Shown one piece after another: positions 1 through 11,976 of a stretch of DNA of 64,000 nt (position 1 is its first letter; each line of letters opens with the position of its first letter). The position numbers were made by a program, and so were the translations under genes. The notes below the pieces were generated by a model that worked only from the letters and a program-made list of their open reading frames with translations, ran no database searches and had not been told where the DNA came from. This DNA is from Agelas oroides (lineage: Eukaryota > Porifera > Demospongiae > Agelasida > Agelasidae), in NCBI GenBank assembly GCA_949130485.1, contig OX422203.1, positions 4,431,178 to 4,495,177 of the forward strand, given 5' to 3'.

Positions 1-274
1 ATTGATGATGTCATTATGTGCGTAAGTCGATACGAACTAGTACCCGCGTGAACGAGATGGTTCTCTACAGTCTGTCTGCCTTCTAAATGGTTGCTGCAGA
101 GCAGAATCAGCCTGCTACTTTACAGAATGCCAACGAACCCGTAAGAGACGCTCCAAAGTTGTCGAAGTCGAGATCAGCAGTGCTGAATCCTTCTGTTCTG
201 TGTTGGATAGTTTATGTGGGCTAGGATCTGTCATGTGTCATATTGTAAATTCTACACCGTTACTCAATTTCTTC

Positions 275-1527
275 CTATGACTTACAGGGCAACCAAGCTA
301 TGATGACATTCAGCACCCAGATTATATTCCCTCCTTGAGGCTTGATGGTAAAGAAAATGACACCACTACTGCACGTCCGAAACTTGAGCGATATAAAAGA
401 GCCCAACGACGCCACATCCTTGGTTTGAGTAATGGCAGCAGTGAAAGAAGAAACGATGCAGATGAACAAAGACAGCAGCCTCAAGGAGTTGAAGAAGAAA
501 ATAGGGGTCTGAAAGTGTAGGTGGCATCATTGAGAGCAGAACTAGCATCACTAACAGCAGAAGTGAAATTACTGACGGTGGATGTAGAAACTCAGAGGTT
601 AGAGAATTCCGTATTACGGAAAGAAGTTCAATTACTTAAAGATCGTCCTATCAGCGTAAACTTCATCAGGGATTGTGACAAGAGAACAAAGTTCTTTACT
701 GGGCTCACAATCTTTTTCCTTTTCACAACAGTGTTTGAATTTGTAGCACCACAAGTACAGAAAGTGGGAAAACATACCCTGATGGATGAGTTCTTGATGG
801 TCCTAATGAAACTGCGACTAAGTTTGCTAAATGAAGATGTTCGTTACAGGTTTGGTGTCTCAGTTTGAACTGTGTCAAGAATATTCCACAAGTTGTTGGA
901 AGTTATGTACATTAGACTCAAACACTGCATCAGATGGCCAGACAAGGAAACTGTAAGGAAACTTTGCTGACTGCTTTTAAGAAACATTACTCAAAAGTAC
1001 ATTGTATTATAGACTGTTCTGAGATTGTCATAGAGCGTCCAACATCCCTGCAAGCCAGAGCAAAAACATTTTCCAATTACAAGAAACATAACACCGTCAA
1101 ATTATTAATTGCAATTACCCCATCAGGAACCATTTCCTTCGTATCAAAGTGCTGGGGTGGAAGAGTGTCTGATAAAGAACTAACCCAACAGAGTGGTTTT
1201 CTTGACAAGCTAGAGCTAACAGATGAAGTAATGGCAGATTGTGGTATTTTAATCGAAAAGCAAGTAGCACTTTGAAGAGCAAAATTAATCACACCAGCTT
1301 TTACAAAGAAGGAAGTAGAATTTACAAGACGAATAGCGAATGTGCGTATTCATGTAGAGCGCATTACTGGACTCTTGAAGAAGAGATATTCCATCCTGCA
1401 GTCTAGGCTTCCTATCACATTAATCAAAAGGGGATACATATGTTGCTACAGTAGACAAACTAGTATTTGTGTGTGCAGTACACAAAATTTGGTGAACCAG
1501 TTGTATAGTGCTTGCAACTTGAAATAA
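275..1527 (+). pseudogene. DDE-superfamily transposase (HTH_Tnp_4 + DDE_Tnp_4 type), broken
   Basis: The product would be the cut-and-paste transposase of the host element. In order it shows a Lys/Arg-rich N-terminal part, a short coiled-coil stretch (about 521-640), the helix-turn-helix region with the motifs LMKLRLSLLNED and YRFGVS (about 790-860), then the catalytic RNase-H-like core. The three expected acidic residues are still visible in CIIDCSEI, VMADCGIL and RIHVERI. The frame is destroyed by stops at 518-520 (TAG), 866-868 (TGA) and 1273-1275 (TGA) and by a frameshift near 950-965. Upstream exons, probably a THAP-like zinc finger in intact relatives, are not in the window. The family call is strong and the decay is seen directly. 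Confidence 0.85.
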
Positions 1528-1530
1528 TGT

Positions 1531-3745
1531 TTAGTATAACTGCAACGAGCGGAAATGAAGGAATGTGCATGAGTACTTCTTACACTCAGGACAATACCAA
1601 TACTTCACACGAGGCTTCCTTTTTAGGCCTAAACACTCAAAATGAAACCACTTACATTTACACTTTTCATTGTCACAGCCAATCATTCTTCGTTCATCTT
1701 CAGGTTGTTGACAGTAGCAGTACACGTCACTTGAGCCCCCAACTGCCTCAGTCATAGACCCAGTTGTAGTTGTAGTCACAGCTGTCACTGAGTGTTGCAA
1801 ATTCCTGGTCAGAAGTTCAGGCAGGATGTGTTTCTCGAAGAATGATCAAAGAGATGGGTGAATTTGATGGAAAAAGGCCTCATTTCTGTATACACGAATG
1901 GTAACTATACCAGCAAGTGTCCACACTACAAAGTCACAGTAGTTGACTTCACAGATTGAGAGCTGCATCTGAACTTAGTAATAGTACTTGTGCCTGGGAT
2001 CTAGTTTCAACTGATCTGAGAAGTGTTGAAGGTAGAAATTACTGTCAGAAATACAGTCAGGATGAGTGAATCGATAATTGTATGGACACTCTCTATTTCA
2101 ACAACTCCTCCTCCACAGCAGTCACAGTTAACCCAGCCATCGGGACTTGCTCCTAGATGTGGGTACTTTGGGTTGACAACCAGCCCTGCAGGAGTACAGG
2201 AATGTTTTCTGCTTCGCACTGTAACTAGAGCATGCAGTGTCCTCATTTTTCCTACCCCATTCTAGAGGAGCAGCGGTGACTTGGTTGTGTCCAGTGCTGC
2301 AAATTTGCTTGAGGAGGGAGCTTGATGGCAGATCATTGTCAGTGTGCAGTACCTGATACACAGTTGATGCTGTAATTCTTCCAATGTGGTGCTCAAGCCA
2401 CTCAAGGCTTGCTGATTGTTTTCTAGTGGCAAGTTCAAGATACAGTGCCTCACTTTTTGTTGCCACAAGCTCATCAGCAACACATTCACACAGCACTCTC
2501 AGGTCCTCTTGTGTCAAATGTCGATTACTTGCACTGTAGAGATCACCAAGACACTTTGGAATGTTTAGTTCAGTGGTAGGGGCACTGACAAACTCGCTGC
2601 AGAACTCAGGTACAGTGCTTAGTAGTGCAACAGATTTTGAGTTAGTTGCTAACTTTTCAAACAATGAGCCCATATCATCTTCTGATGGTTGCTTCGCCAT
2701 AGTTATGGTTTCTACATCATCAGCAGTGCACACTTCATTGGCTGGTAACCGTTTGGGCTTGCTGAAGTCTATATTCACAATTCTAGCTGCTGAAACCTAC
2801 AAGTATAGGACAGACAAGTATGCATGTGCATGGAAGCAGAATCACCATCATAAGTCCAAATGTTCATACAGTGAAACCTCTCTAATACGGACACCATTGG
2901 GGCAAATATTATTGTCCTGATTAGTGAGGTATCTTTGTTGGAGGGGGAGAATTATATAAAGTTGGGACTCAGTCAAGTTTCCTGATTAAGCAAGGTGTCC
3001 TTATTTCAGAGGTGTCCTTTAAGAGAGGTTCCACTTTTTTGAGGAAGTTTGATTCCATTCGCAAGGCCTTGAGGTGCGTGCAACACTAGTATATCCCAGA
3101 CGAACAATCGCCTCCACTTTAAACAGCACTGCAGCAATGTGAGAGCAAACTTCACCTAACCTACATAAAAGGAAGCCACATGATACAGATAACTGCCAGA
3201 GTGCATGACTGGACTATACACTTTGAGGTATAGTACTCAAAGAAGAGCAAAGTAGAGGTTGGAGAAAACTCTTGCAGGGAAGTAATTTGCCTTACTACCT
3301 TGAAAGTTTGCAATATACTTACCCAGCCATGCATGTACAATGCGCCACACAGATTGAGCTGTCCTTCTGCCTCAGCCCCACCCAAAGACGATGTGGCTTC
3401 TCACTGAGTCGTTGACTTGGTCTAACAGCAGCTTTTATAACGCAAAATTCACTATTGATCTTATGGTAGTAGCATGTACCAACCCAGTTGCTCACAAAGT
3501 AATTGTAGGCTTCCAGACTCTTGTAGGCCTTCAGCTTCTCCCGAGTGTATTTTCCAGGAGTTTGCAGCAGGTAGACAACAATGTCAGGCAACTCAACGGG
3601 CAGCCACAAGGTGACATCGTCAATCCACGCTTCTGAAGATAGCTTGTACGGACAAGTAGTCAATAAGTTGCAGTTTCTTCTCATACCTCACTTTCGCCTC
3701 AGCGTCAAGAGAATCCTTGCTGTACTCTTTGCACCTTTTCGCCAT
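1531..3745 (-). pseudogene. YqaJ-type nuclease with SWIM zinc finger and C-terminal PHD finger, broken
   Basis: This reads leftward from a Met at 3745 (MAKRCKEYSK). Exon 1 (3745-3321) ends in the first half of a SWIM finger (HCTCMAG) at a GTAAGT donor. Exon 2 (about 3163-3040) supplies the other half (LGEVCSHIAAVLF). Exon 3 (from about 2796) carries the YqaJ core: GRITAS, WGRKNEDTA, HLGASPDGWVNCDCC and further left NYCDFVVWT. The last part (about 1760-1610) is an ING-like PHD finger with CYCQQ, GCDNEKC, WFHFECLGL and WYCPEC. One frameshift near 3650 joins the first two parts, and more shifts occur around 2130-2250 and 1800. A MITE (2869-3036) sits just inside or after exon 2. The likely role in the element is DNA processing together with the transposase; that role is inferred. 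Confidence 0.8.
2869..3036. mobile_element. 168-bp pogo/Tc-like MITE with inverted ends
   Basis: The left end reads CAGTGAAACCTCTCTAATAC. The right end, read on the - strand, is AGTGGAACCTCTCTTAAAGG, so the ends are imperfect inverted repeats of about 25 bp. A TA precedes the left end, as expected for a TA target. The insertion lies inside the YqaJ-type gene between the SWIM exon and the YqaJ exon. There is no coding capacity. Confidence 0.65.
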
Positions 3746-3849
3746 CGCACGCAACAAGTGGCTGCACAGCATCCAGCCCTTCCCTCATTTTGCTATCCGG
3801 AAGTGAATGACGTAATCACAAAATGATCATGCGGATAAGGTCTATAGAG

Positions 3850-4260
3850 TGACCAAATACCAGGATATATATATAAATATTGTCGTTTGCTCTATATCTA
3901 AGGTTGAGTCACCAACAATTTTCCAATACTGCTTGAAATTGATTCAAAGTTACATGTATGTGGAGATATTTATGAGCGAATAATTATCTGGGCAATCTTC
4001 AAATGCACAAAACTTCACCAAAGTTTAAACTCTGAAGGGTCTTCTATACAACACTTGGAGACACACCTCTTCAATACAAGACTGGAAGACTGGGTTGAAA
4101 CATTGCAAAAAGTATGATGACGATGCACACTTCATTTTCACCTTTTCGTCATGGCATATCATTACAGATGAGGTGGCTGGCATAGTGAAGAAATTAAATG
4201 GTGTCAAAGCTTAACCAGGGCTTCATCATAAGTCAATTGCAACATCAACAGCATGGATAT

Positions 4261-4291
<31 letters not shown>

Positions 4292-4948
4292 CCATTTGTG
4301 TCATTTGTGTCGTTTACTCTTTGTGGGACTCATATTGCATATTAGCAGGTCTGGTCTGAATACATTTATACTGTTACTAAGTTTCTAGTAGTGTGGACCT
4401 CACACAACCAGTCAGTCTCTCGGGCCAAAGATTGCATGGGTATATTTATTGTGTAGATATTTGAGAGTGAATAACCTGGACAATCTTCAAATGCACAAAT
4501 CAGCTCCACCAAAGCCAATTTAGCTACCGAGAATGCACAAGCTTCTAAATACACAACAGCATAAGCATGTACAGTGCTCCAAAGCAAAAGAGCAAAACTT
4601 TCAATTTTGGAAACATTTAGCTGCAGTGCTTGATACAAACATCTAATGTGTTTACAAAGTACATAGCTAAAAGGAATGGCTCAACACTTGTTATGCTTCC
4701 CATAAATTAATTAAGTGTCACGCCAGTGATGTCTCCTCATTAATATGCCTGCTAACAGTCAGCCGATTCAGAAAAAGTGCTTAGCATAGTTTAGCCCTGC
4801 TTCTTGAAGTTAAGTGTGCAGATACAGTGTGAAAGTAGTCTTTACTTGGAAGTTTATTATGAGGGTAGTCAACAGGCTTCACTCCCAAGCATTGTCAAGA
4901 AAATCTATAAAAACTGATTTTTGAGGGGCAAAAGTGTTTAGCATAGTA
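3850..4948. other. No gene seen; contains a 30-nt poly-G run
   Basis: AT-rich sequence with no convincing coding stretch. The two parts around 3960-4130 and 4450-4600 look loosely alike (both contain a WAATGCACAAA-like motif after CAATCTTC), which suggests an old diverged duplication. Bases 4261-4290 are an unbroken run of G, a likely length-unstable and sequencing-prone tract. Confidence 0.5.
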
Positions 4949-6031
4949 GAGGAAACGATCAATATTCGGACACCAGCCATAATCGGACGCTCGTACACGG
5001 AGACTAAGCCACGCAGATACTCTGTTATGCCACGGAAAGGAAGGCGGAGTCCACCGTATCCGGCGACTGAAAAATGGAGCTCGAGCGTCAATCCCCGCTA
5101 GCGCTAGGGGGATTAGCGTAACAGTCCGAAAATTTCCTGTTCCCTCCCTGAAGCAACTCTCGGCAAGATTTCTGCACTGTTGGAAAGCTGCAAGACCCTG
5201 CTGCTTCACGCCTGATCTTCGTCACCGTAACTGCCTTGGGCGCTGAGGGGAGCTGCCGAAGATTGAGTAGGTTGCTCCATCAATGATCGGACAGTGGATT
5301 TACGTATTTTTTCGCCGTGGAAACACCCAACTACGAAACAGGCCAACAATACTGGTATCATTGGAATCTACAGGTCTTTACCAACGTAACGGTGCAAGTC
5401 TCGTCTTTATACGTTATGTGGTTCTCGAGATACAATTGTTTTTCCGCCTTCATACGGACCTAGTTACAGGAAACTAAATTTCTGAAGTACATGAATCAAG
5501 AACAATTGTATCTCGAAAACCACATAACGTATAAAGACGAGACTTGCACCGTTACGTTGGTAAAGACCTGTAGATTCCAATGATACCAGTATTGTTGGCC
5601 TGTTTCGTAGTTGGGTGTTTCCACGGCGAAAAAATACGTAAATCCACTGTCCGATCATTGATGGAGCAACCTACTCAATCTTCGGCAGCTCCCCTCAGCG
5701 CCCAAGGCAGTTACGGTGACGAAGATCAGGCGTGAAGCAGCAGGGTCTTGCAGCTTTCCAACAGTGCAGAAATCTTGCCGAGAGTTGCTTCAGGGAGGGA
5801 ACAGGAAGCGGCGTCCGAAAATACATTTTTTTTGCCGATTATCAAAATTTTCGGACTGTTACGCTAATCCCCCTAGCGCTAGCAGGGATTGACGCTCGAG
5901 CTCCATTTTTCAGTCGCCGGATACGGTGGACTCCGCCTTCCTTTCCGTGGCATAACAGAGTATCTGCGTGGCTTAGTCTCCGTGTACGAGCGTCCGATTA
6001 TGGCTGGTGTCCGAATAGTGATCGTTTCCTC
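4949..6031. mobile_element. 1.08-kb fold-back element with about 490-bp inverted arms
   Basis: The left arm (4949-5442) and right arm (5501-6031) are near-perfect reverse complements around a loop of about 58 bp. The outer ends are GAGGAAACGATC and GATCGTTTCCTC, each next to a TA (4947-4948 and 6032-6033), so a TA target duplication fits. The right arm has an extra segment of about 37 bp (about 5810-5846) that the left arm lacks. Small peptides read off both arms are mirror images and are not taken as genes. The low divergence suggests a recent insertion; an assembly hairpin artefact is the alternative. Confidence 0.8.
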
Positions 6032-6033
6032 TA

Positions 6034-8180
6034 TAGCCACAAAACTCCGAGTTAACAGGATTTACTTGAAAGATGGCTTTTAGATAGGTTAAAGTTTTGT
6101 TTCAAGTACTTTTCTTAGAATAAAAACCTTCCTGGAAGGTATGGGGGCGCTTTTGCGTGGAAATAGTAACTTTCAGCCATTTTAGTGACGTAATGGGTGG
6201 GCGTTCCTTTCATGATGTCATTAACCACAACGCGTGGCTAGGTGAACAGTATGGCTGCTGTCTTCCATTGATCCGTGTTCACTGGCTCTAGGTGCAGAGT
6301 ATGAAATCTTAAAAGTTTCTCGTGGTAGAGTGCACGTTGCTGACATTGCGCAGTACTGTTTGACTCCCAGTAGTGATTCCGGAGGGTTTTCGAAACTTTT
6401 ACGTAAACTATTGTAGTAATACTTATCGGATTCAGCATTCAATTTTGAGTACAACGGTTTTTGTTTCATGCGAATCGGTGCAGTAGAAGCCGAGATGTGC
6501 ATCATTATTGCAAAGTAGTCGGTACAAAATTTTGGGTTACTTTTAAATAGACAAAATGGTACATTCGGTAATCATCACGTGCGTACACGGAAAATACAAA
6601 CTTGCACATACAATGTATCTCGGGAACGGTTAGGCGTACGAAGATGGAACTTACACCAAACTGTTGCGCACAGAGTGGTCTATCTCATGAGAGTGTCATC
6701 GTGTACAGAGCTCTATGGCCTTCGGGAACAGCATGCAGAAATCTGAAGATATGAGATCCAAATATTAAAAGCCTGAGAATGTATAAATCAGTCTGAAGCA
6801 ACAGCACTGTGTCAGTCTGTGATCAGCAACGGAGTATGGGTATGTTATTGCAAACTGTTTTCACCAATGTACCCCGGGTAGGGTAGACAACAATGAAGTA
6901 TAGTTGCCTGTCTCCCCCCGGGTCTGTTTGGATGGCATAGTTCAATGAATCCAAAGTGCCTACACTAACCTGCAACTGTATGACAGGATACCGTAAATGA
7001 GCCTCATTCCCAGGGTTTTGTAGCTGGAGAGAAGAAGCCTCAGGTGCACATTTATTTTGTGCGTGTACGAGGTCTCTTTTGTACTTACATATTAGTGTGA
7101 GCTACTCTGGATGGTTTTGAAGTCAGAACTAATGTCCCTTTGATGATAGAAAGTCTTAATTTTCTTATAATTTTTTGAGGAAATTGTTAGACACTCGAAA
7201 GTTATTAGCCTCGTAACCAGGTTTTCTCACCCTAGCGTTTTCCATCTGTAGCACCTACTAACCTTCATGGTACGGCAAATGGTGTGGCGATAAAACCTGA
7301 GTATGAGGCTAAACACGCAAGCACAAGCCGAACGCAGCAACACAGCGCTTGCCAACCACTAAATTTGACTGCTGAAAATTGAACATGTGTATAGCAGGAC
7401 AGCCTGGGAATTAGGCATGTGTGCATGTTTGAGAGGGATTGGATGATCTGATTATGATGGGATTTCATGCAGCCTCTGGCCTAGTGTCTGTCATTTCTGC
7501 AAGTCATTCCTTCCTCACAGGTGATGGTCATCCTGCACCTATGTAAAGTTGCTGCTTTTGACTGGATGTGTTCACATTGCATGCCTTAATTTTCCGAAAG
7601 CTTGATTGTGTAAGAACAAAACATTATTCTCACTAATTACTTTATGATTGGAATTGCAAGCATTACAGTTCACATACACTGTATTACCGCTCCTGTACTG
7701 TAAAATATTTAGTTTCAGCAGCAGTGGTAGAAGGGGTTTCTTGGTGCAAGGAATGCGATTATGTCACTTTCGAAGTCGGGCATCTCACCGATCAGCTGGT
7801 ACACGGAAGTTTTCTCTGGTTTTCACAAAGAAGCACTTCAAAGTTACAGTAAAGTGAACGAAAGACCAACCAATCGATTCTCCGATCAAAGAGGATTCGA
7901 GAAATATATACTTTGTCAGGGTATATAGCTACCGTGAGAAGCGCCGAGGTGAAAATGTAAACATGCACGCGATACCATTTCCGTAGTTTAAATTTAACCA
8001 GCGGAAATTACGTATGAATACTGAACTTCCGGAATCACTACTCCCAGGACTCACTTCCTGGTTGCTGGGTGATCAAGGAAGTTGTGAGTTGGCTCTGAGA
8101 AGAACCGGTTGTAGTTGAGCTTGCCACGTTTTCCATGAAGCCTAGTTAACCGAACTTCTAGCTAATACTCGGTTCAAATA
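6034..8180. other. No gene seen
   Basis: About 2.1 kb without a supported gene. Open stretches at 6221-6505 (-) and 7648-7857 (+) are short, lack recognisable motifs and are not called. No clear repeats or RNA genes were noticed. Confidence 0.5.
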
Positions 8181-8900
8181 CTAGCTGGCTGATGGTTTGT
8201 TGGCATTGTAGTGCACATCTGTGACATCACAAATTATCTGTGACATCACAACGGCTCTTCTTAAGTATGGCAAGTATATAGAGAAGCTAAAACTCGCAGC
8301 GCAGGCCGTGTACGTGCAAATAACGATGATTTGTACCGTGTAAATAAGATGATAGGAGGGCTTTACTTGAAAAGTTTTGCTCTTTTGCTTTGGAGCACTG
8401 TAAGTACATACAAAGGAGAAGGCCCAGCTTTGTTGATCAGCTTGGGATCGTTTGGATTTGCCAGGATTTGAAAGCATTTGGTGCTTTAATTTGTGGGGGC
8501 TATCTTAGCTACGTTAGACTTTGCCTTGCCTATTTTTATGCCTATACCGTAATAAATTAGAACTCAGCTGACAAGGGTCATATCACACTTTGAGAGATTG
8601 TGTACTAGGCTGACACCCAATATTTTTGGATACACAAGTGTCTTACTAAATAGTGAACTCACTGGAGCGGATTTGGGGCCAGGTGGAGTGCATGTTTGAG
8701 TGTGGCTTAGCTCTGAAGTGAGCACTTCCTCGCTTTCATCTGGGATGGGGCAGAAATATGGTATTTAGATTTGTTAAATTTCGGACACATTTTTACCTGG
8801 TCTTTTCTCCTCTGATGCAGGCAGCTGTTGTTTCATGACCCTACAAGATGTAAGCAATAATTAGTCAACTAAAACAATGATGGTTTATCTTGTGGCTATG
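8181..8900 (-). pseudogene. BEN-domain gene fragment, paralogous to locus B (27.9-28.6 kb)
   Basis: Three blocks match the 3' part of locus B in the same order: a Lys-rich block (GKSKRSQAD; about 8440-8475), an exon with a PPGPK motif (about 8650-8745) and a short block around 8818-8875 that is almost identical to 28500-28550. The segment that encodes the BEN helix (KMARKLLPEF...EEL in locus B) is missing here, so this copy lacks the core of the domain. It has no intact frame and is a dead partial copy. Confidence 0.6.
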
Positions 8901-9445
8901 GCTTAAGTGTAGTTGAATGTCTGAGATACACCAACGTTCTAGTCTTAGTTACATTATATTCTTTCGTAAAATCACATGAAATCACATGATCATACAGTCA
9001 CCACATGCATTTGCCTGAAGATAACTGTCAGCGAGTAGCTTTCTTTTCACTTTTTGTCTCTTTAGCTATTATAGTGTCATTTATAGTTGTTTCATCTAGG
9101 ATCATGCAAGTAAATCAATGAGCAATGTGCCCAGAAATAAATCTTCTGTCTGTTGACTGAAGGGAATTCGACAGAAAGATCTATGATGTGGCAATAGATG
9201 ATCCCATACTTATAGCCTGTAAGCAGTTTTGTCCCCTTGGCATAATTGGTTGGATCCCACCAACCAATGACAAGACACCTGGCCTGGACTGCAGTGAGAC
9301 AACCAAAGCAAACTAGCCACCAAACAGCGTGAGTGCTTGTGAAGGACATGCAGTCGCACCAGACAGTGAATATTAATATTTTGGGACAAAATTATGGCAA
9401 TACCAAATCAAGACTGGTTGCAAGTAATAGCAACAATAAGAATTA
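8901..9445. other. No gene seen
   Basis: No coding, RNA or repeat feature could be supported. An open stretch on the - strand at 9092-9349 has no recognisable domain. Confidence 0.45.
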
Positions 9446-9932
9446 AAGATAGGAATTTCACCACATCCCTACATCTTGTGCCATTTTGCTAACTGTGCAC
9501 ACCACAAAACTCTCTACATGCACATTAGCCTATTCACACCCAACAAATCAATGCAGTACTTCATTCCATCTCACAGCACAGCTCATACATCACACAGATC
9601 AACATGGTAATACCAGACTCACTATGCACTGCTCATTCCACAACCTTGCACATACAAGACAACCCACATCTGCATGTTTAGCAGCAATAAAAGTTTGCAA
9701 CATAAGTCACACTCCAACATGCCGTACAGACTCAGCACTGCTGTGTACCCCACATCGTCTGCATACAAGACAGATCATATCTGCCATGCTCAGTAGCAAT
9801 GAAATTGCAGCCACCCACAACATATCTCACTCCACAGCCTTTCACATGCAAGTAACAAACACAAGACATAGTTGGCAAAATGGCACAAGATGTAGGGATG
9901 GTGTAAGCATACTTTGGTGTCATTCCTATCTT
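9446..9932. mobile_element. Inverted-repeat element with an internal repeat of about 110 bp
   Basis: CATCCCTACATCTTGTGCCA (from 9465) reappears inverted as TGGCACAAGATGTAGGGATG (to 9902). Both ends also share a further outward block (AAGATAGGAAT; inverted near 9925). The interior is a His/Thr-rich open stretch of low complexity made of diverged copies of a unit of about 110 bp, so the 172-codon reading frame starting at 9486 is probably not a gene. This is a MITE or fold-back type element. Confidence 0.6.
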
Positions 9933-10109
9933 GTTTGGTTGGTTTTGAGGGTTCCATCCCTGCATGTGCTTGTTTTCGTTCAGAAATGTAACTTCTTGTT
10001 ATAATTATTCAACAAGCTATTTCCTCACTCACTCAGTCTGTCCCCTCCCACTGGGGTCTGAAAACCAAATGGTTCATTGGTATATGGCCAATAGAAGCAG
10101 ACTGTATGG

Positions 10110-11045
10110 GGTTATTAAAAAGTTCTCCCCAGTATCATCAGAACTGTATGTAGAAAAGGGCTTACTGTTGCATGGAAATTGCTTAGTGCTACCAGCTTTT
10201 GAAAGTCCTGAAACAGCTGCATGAGGGCCATCAAGGGATCAGAGGGCCAAAAAAACAGTGTAGTGACTGGGGTTGTTGAAGCAGATAAAAGAGTTTGTGA
10301 GAGATTACCCAGAGTGCTACCAACATAGTTTGCAAAGGACAGAGCCACTGATGCCAACACCCATGCCTGATTTACTATGGCAGGAAGTAGGGACGGACCT
10401 ATTTGAATGGAAGAGGTCAACTTACCTGCTAATCACTGACTATTTTTCACGTTGGATCGTGATTGTTAAGCTGGATAGACATGGAAGTCCAGAAATGGTC
10501 ATTTCTGATAACGGACCACAGTTTGCCTCAGAATCCTTGCTACGTTTGCAAAAGATAATAGATTTCAGCATGTTACCAGCAGTTCTTAACACCCTGAAGG
10601 AAATGGTAAGGCAGAGAGAGGTGTTCAAATTGTGAAGAGCCTTCTGAAGATCCTTATTTGGCACTGTTAGCCTGTTGCTTAACACCTGTTGAGGTAGGGT
10701 ACAGTCCAGCTGAGTTGCTGATGAGTTGCTGTTTACATACTACGGTACCTGCTATTCAGAGACAAAGAAATATCAGTATTCCAGACTCCAATGTTGTAAT
10801 GGCCAGAGATGATTGAGCAAAGAAAAGACAGAAGGACAATTTGATGCTCTCCGAGGAGCTAGAAACTTACCAGTATTAGAGCCAGGAGATTCGGTGTGAG
10901 TAACGGATCACCAGAGTCATGGAGAGGTTGTTGAAGAGACCTCCCCAAGATCACATATTGTACAAATTCCAGAGGCAGTGTTCCGACAAAATTGCAGACA
11001 AATCATTGCAAGCCCAGAGAAAGTGACTTATCCACAGTTGGAACT
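10110..11045 (+). pseudogene. Ty3/gypsy-like integrase region of a retrotransposon, broken
   Basis: Motifs typical of a Ty3/gypsy integrase appear in order: the region before the core (VEKGLLLHG; about 10150), PLMPTPMPDLLWQ (about 10345), the first catalytic Asp in VGTDLF, and the second in ISDNGPQF (about 10503). The spacing between the two Asp residues is shortened by a deletion. Frameshifts follow near 10570, and the part after the core continues in pieces with several stops to a SPRSHIVQ stretch near 10950. The HHCC zinc finger is not intact. At about 11045 the homology switches abruptly to a LINE. Dead copy. Confidence 0.7.
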
Positions 11046-11895
11046 TTCACCTCCAACTGCCATTATCTCAGGTGTACCGCAGGGGTCTGTTTTGGGACCA
11101 TTGCTGTTCCTGATTCATATTGATGGCTTGTTGGGGATCCAGGTATCTGGTGGCAGTGTTGTCCTCCTTGCTGATGACCTTCTGCTCCACCACCTGATCA
11201 CCTGCTTTGAAGATTTCAACATGTTCAAAATGACATTGATATACTATTATCATCCCACAAGCTGTCACTGAATCCAAGCAAATGTAAGTCATTGCTCCTT
11301 CCCAGGAAAAGACTTCCAACTGTTTCACCTGCCCTTCATGTGAATGGATTGTGCTTGGGCGTGTATCTGCTTACAGATATCTTGGAGTCCTGATTTCCTC
11401 TGACCTCTCTTGGTCTCACCTTGTTAAGGATATCAGCTCAAAAGCACGAAAGCAGTATCTATAAGCATACTTCGCCAGCAACCCTGAGAACTCTTTATAC
11501 TGCTCTCATTCATCCACATTTGGAATACGCAGTCCCTGTGTGGGATGTTGATGCATTGCAGTCAGTTCAGAGGTTCGCTACAAAAATTTGTATAAAATCT
11601 TGGAATATGAATTATCAGTATCGTTTGGATACACTCCATCTTCACACTCTCCATATAAGAACTTATCTTAAGCAGTGTCACCTGTTCAAATTGGTTCATG
11701 GTCTGTCAATGTTTCCTAACTCTTCCTTCTCCCACTCTTATCACACTCGCTCTAACCATAATCTTTCTCTACATGTACCTTCCTCCCACACAAATGCTTA
11801 TTACTCCTTTTTGTGATGCCTTGCATACCAGGAACTCACTAACTTACTCTGTTATATCATTACCTAGCCTTAACCTATTTAAAGCTAATTATTTA
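11046..11895 (+). pseudogene. 5'-truncated non-LTR retrotransposon (Jockey/CR1-like RT, 3' part)
   Basis: The reverse-transcriptase signature GVPQGSVLGPLLFLIHIDG starts near 11070, and the palm motif is LLADDLL (about 11167-11187), an ADD version of the usual FADD. Downstream, frames switch several times, but the typical RT C-terminal and tail motifs remain (HPHLEYAVPVWD, ESVQRFA-like and YLKQCHLFKLVHGL; 11421-11816). The element ends near 11895 with LNLFKANYL, the usual LINE ending. The 5' truncation is normal for LINE insertion. It lies directly upstream of the first exon of BEN locus A. Confidence 0.75.
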
Positions 11896-11976
11896 TAGTT
11901 ATTGTTGTGCTTGTACTATACATGCAGAGAATGAAACATATCGTCAAGTGTTGCTCACTGAAAACTTGACTTCTAG

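Larger units (their letters stand above)
1..3830. mobile_element. ISL2EU/IS4EU-like DNA transposon, degraded, left end outside window
   Basis: Two convergent gene remnants, a DDE transposase on the + strand and a YqaJ-type nuclease on the - strand, lie back to back. From memory, this pairing is the hallmark of ISL2EU (IS4EU) transposons of invertebrates. I could not find a convincing terminal inverted repeat: the left end appears to lie before base 1, and the right end is guessed from the start of the nuclease gene near 3745. Both genes are broken, so the copy is not autonomous. Confidence 0.55.

Noticed and set aside
5283-5658. Two 64-residue mirror-image genes (MIGQWIYVFFRRG)
   Set aside because: Identical because they are the two arms of the fold-back element; no domain.
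9486-10004. 172-codon His/Thr-rich gene
   Set aside because: Lies between inverted repeats and is made of diverged low-complexity repeats; better explained as the inside of a non-coding element.
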